DNA of 64,000 nucleotides from Sarocladium kiliense (taxonomy: Eukaryota > Ascomycota > Sordariomycetes > Hypocreales > Sarocladiaceae): positions 186,001-250,000 of the forward strand of contig JAUZTG010000020.1 in the NCBI GenBank assembly GCA_030734395.1, given 5' to 3'. Below, piece by piece: positions 62,533 to 64,000 of this stretch (positions are counted from its first letter, which is position 1; the number at the start of each line of letters is the position of its first letter). Below the pieces are notes generated by a model. The model was not told the DNA's origin, made no database searches, and worked only from the letters and a program-made list of their open reading frames with translations. Position numbers and translations under genes: made by a program.

Positions 62533-64000
62533 TCAGCCCAGTCCGAGACCAACAGCAGCCTTTGGTGCAAGAGCACCATCTTCCACATTTCTGCCTACAA
62601 GACTCGTGAAGTCCAGTCCAACCTCGCCCAAAAGCTTCGCATGCTCCTTCGCCCGGTCCATACACTGCGTCCAGACCTGCCCACCACGCTCCGTGCTGCT
62701 CAGCTGCCGGGCCAGAATCACGTTGAAAGCTTCCACCTCCTCCTTGGCCCATTTGACGCACGCGCTCATCATTGGGGGAGGGAAGCATCCCTGGAAGCAC
62801 TGAACCGTATTGTGAATGATCATAAAGTAAACAAATGACAGCTGCCAGATGTATAGGTGCAAGTCACCCTGGAAAACACATTGTCTGAACAACGGTGTTA
62901 GTATCCTGTTCAACATCTTCAAGGAAATCAGACGTACCGAGATCTCTTGTGCACAATATCACTACGAGCAGCAAGATACGCCTCGCGGGCGCGGTCTTCA
63001 AACCCAAGTCTGGTCAGCCAGCTGACATTCTGCTTCGTCTTGGCCTTTTCGTTGTGGCTCGTCTCGAGCTGGCGGATGATCATGCCTGCCAGCTTCGTGC
63101 ACCTTTCCTCCACCTTAAAATTGATGAAGTCCTGCGCAACCGCATTGTTCTTCAGTCCTCGGGCAAGACCTTTCAGCTTCTCCACACGAGCCACGGCTGG
63201 CTCCAGCTTCTGGAGAGCCACATCAATGTCCAATTCGTCCATCTGGCTCTCCACCCATCTAAGGTTTTGCTGCTTGCCATCCACCTCGATCAGCATGTCT
63301 TTAATGTCTGACAGCGTCTCGAGGAGCTCGGTCTTCTGCAGCAGACCAGGATCCCTGGACGCGAAGTAGTTGATGGTCTCTTTGGCCTTGTTGTTGGCTT
63401 CCATCTCTGAGCGCAAGCCCTTCCGGAGCTCTTCTACCGCCCGTCGCACATTCAGCAGCAGGGCCTTCTTCTCGGGGTCATCGGGCTTCTCCGTGCGGTA
63501 GATGAATGATTCTAAACCGCCGCCACGTACCATGATGGCATCCGCGAGCTTGTTCCGCCCTCCACCCGACGTTTCTCCAGTTCCAGACATATCGACAACC
63601 TCGATGTCGAGCAGTGGCCAACACCTGTCAGCAACCAGTTTCGTCATCGGGCCTCGGCTCTCTCCAGGCGCGTCAGCCTTGCGCTTCTTGCGAGATGCGA
63701 TGAGAAGGTGGTCGTTAAGGAGGAAGATCTGCATGGCACGACGAGACTTGTACGTAGCGTTATCAAGCTCAATCCACGGGCCAGCATTCTGCACAACGTG
63801 CCTACCCGCTGAATTGGGGAGAAACTTTTGAGATCCTTCAACATTCTTGTAGAGCGCCTGCATCTGGGAGTTCCAAAGAGCGCTTCGGTCTGCCACGGAG
63901 CTTCGCTTGTCCCGCTTGCTAAGTCCTCCACCGACTGGTCCACCAAAGGTAGGCTGTTCCTCGCCCTTCGCCGATGCTGCCCTGAGGGCAGAGGTATTGG
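62533..64000 (-). CDS. EXO84: Exocyst complex subunit Exo84 (5' end outside the window)
   Basis: Subunit of the exocyst, which tethers secretory vesicles to growth sites on the plasma membrane. Partial CDS: complement(join(62533..62884,62938..>64000)), in frame to the window edge with no start yet. The pleckstrin-homology domain is near the visible N-terminus (GRHVVQNAGPWIELDNATYK; MQIFLLNDHLLIASRKKRK). The helical Exo84 C-terminal domain follows (ESQMDELDIDVALQKLEPAV; ARSDIVHKRSR joined to QCVFQGDLHLYIWQLSFVYF). The intron at 62885-62937 has GTACGT and GTTCAG ends. Upstream residues (EEQPTFGGPVGGGLSKRDKR) form a basic disordered linker. The protein ends AAVGLGLG. Confidence 0.93.

Noticed and set aside
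1..64000. tRNA genes, transposons and CRISPR arrays
   Set aside because: I looked for T-loop motifs (GGTTCGAATCC-like), long terminal or inverted repeats and regularly spaced repeats, and found none outside coding exons. A covariance-model search could still find a tRNA I missed.

Overview
This is a gene-dense window of a filamentous ascomycete (Pezizomycotina) nuclear genome. Genes carry short introns (about 47-150 nt, one of 563 nt) with GT..AG ends and CTAAC/CTGAC-like branch sites, intergenic gaps are short, and the gene content is fungal: DASH Dad4, KapC-type bZIP, a fungal NACHT/STAND protein, 2EXR, DUF3112, tannase, Erg25 and Atg101. A dothideomycete is my best guess from protein flavour, but this is inference. 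I saw no transposon, tRNA, rRNA or CRISPR.

Layout. 1-1.7 kb: gene-poor, with simple repeats. 1.7-12.8 kb: NmrA-like oxidoreductase (-), CaMKK-type kinase (-) divergent from TRAPP subunit BET5 (+), PEX3 (-), a secreted tannase/feruloyl esterase (-), ATG101 (+). 13.7-22.6 kb: a forkhead regulator (-), a 3.3-kb block without a recognisable gene, a polyproline/WH2 actin-binding protein (-), and the bZIP factor kapC (+). 23-27.5 kb: ARP5 (-), DAD4 (-) and IES6 (+); Arp5 and Ies6 are partners inside the INO80 remodeller. 28.5-36.1 kb: GOT1 (+), profilin (-), a disordered conserved protein (+), the SNARE YKT6 (-). 37-40.3 kb: a 1087-residue STAND/NACHT protein, the most accessory-looking gene here. 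40.7-47 kb: 2EXR protein (+), metal-dependent amidohydrolase (-), pterin-4a-carbinolamine dehydratase (+), ERG25 (-). 47.3-64 kb: cytosolic leucyl-tRNA synthetase (-), NCA2 (+), a HIRAN-SNF2-RING helicase with an in-frame stop (-), a DUF3112 membrane protein (+), PP2A catalytic subunit (-) and EXO84 (-, running off the right edge).

Most genes are unrelated housekeeping functions. The common themes are membrane traffic (BET5, GOT1, YKT6, EXO84), chromatin/genome maintenance (ARP5, IES6, SNF2-RING, DAD4) and actin (profilin, WH2 protein). I found no biosynthetic cluster. Exon structures were worked out by hand from splice signals plus reading-frame and family continuity; every spliced model given closes to a whole number of codons. 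I do not claim a new multi-gene system. The best leads are the stop codon inside the SNF2-RING gene, the STAND protein, the ARP5-DAD4-IES6 neighbourhood, and several extreme exon structures.
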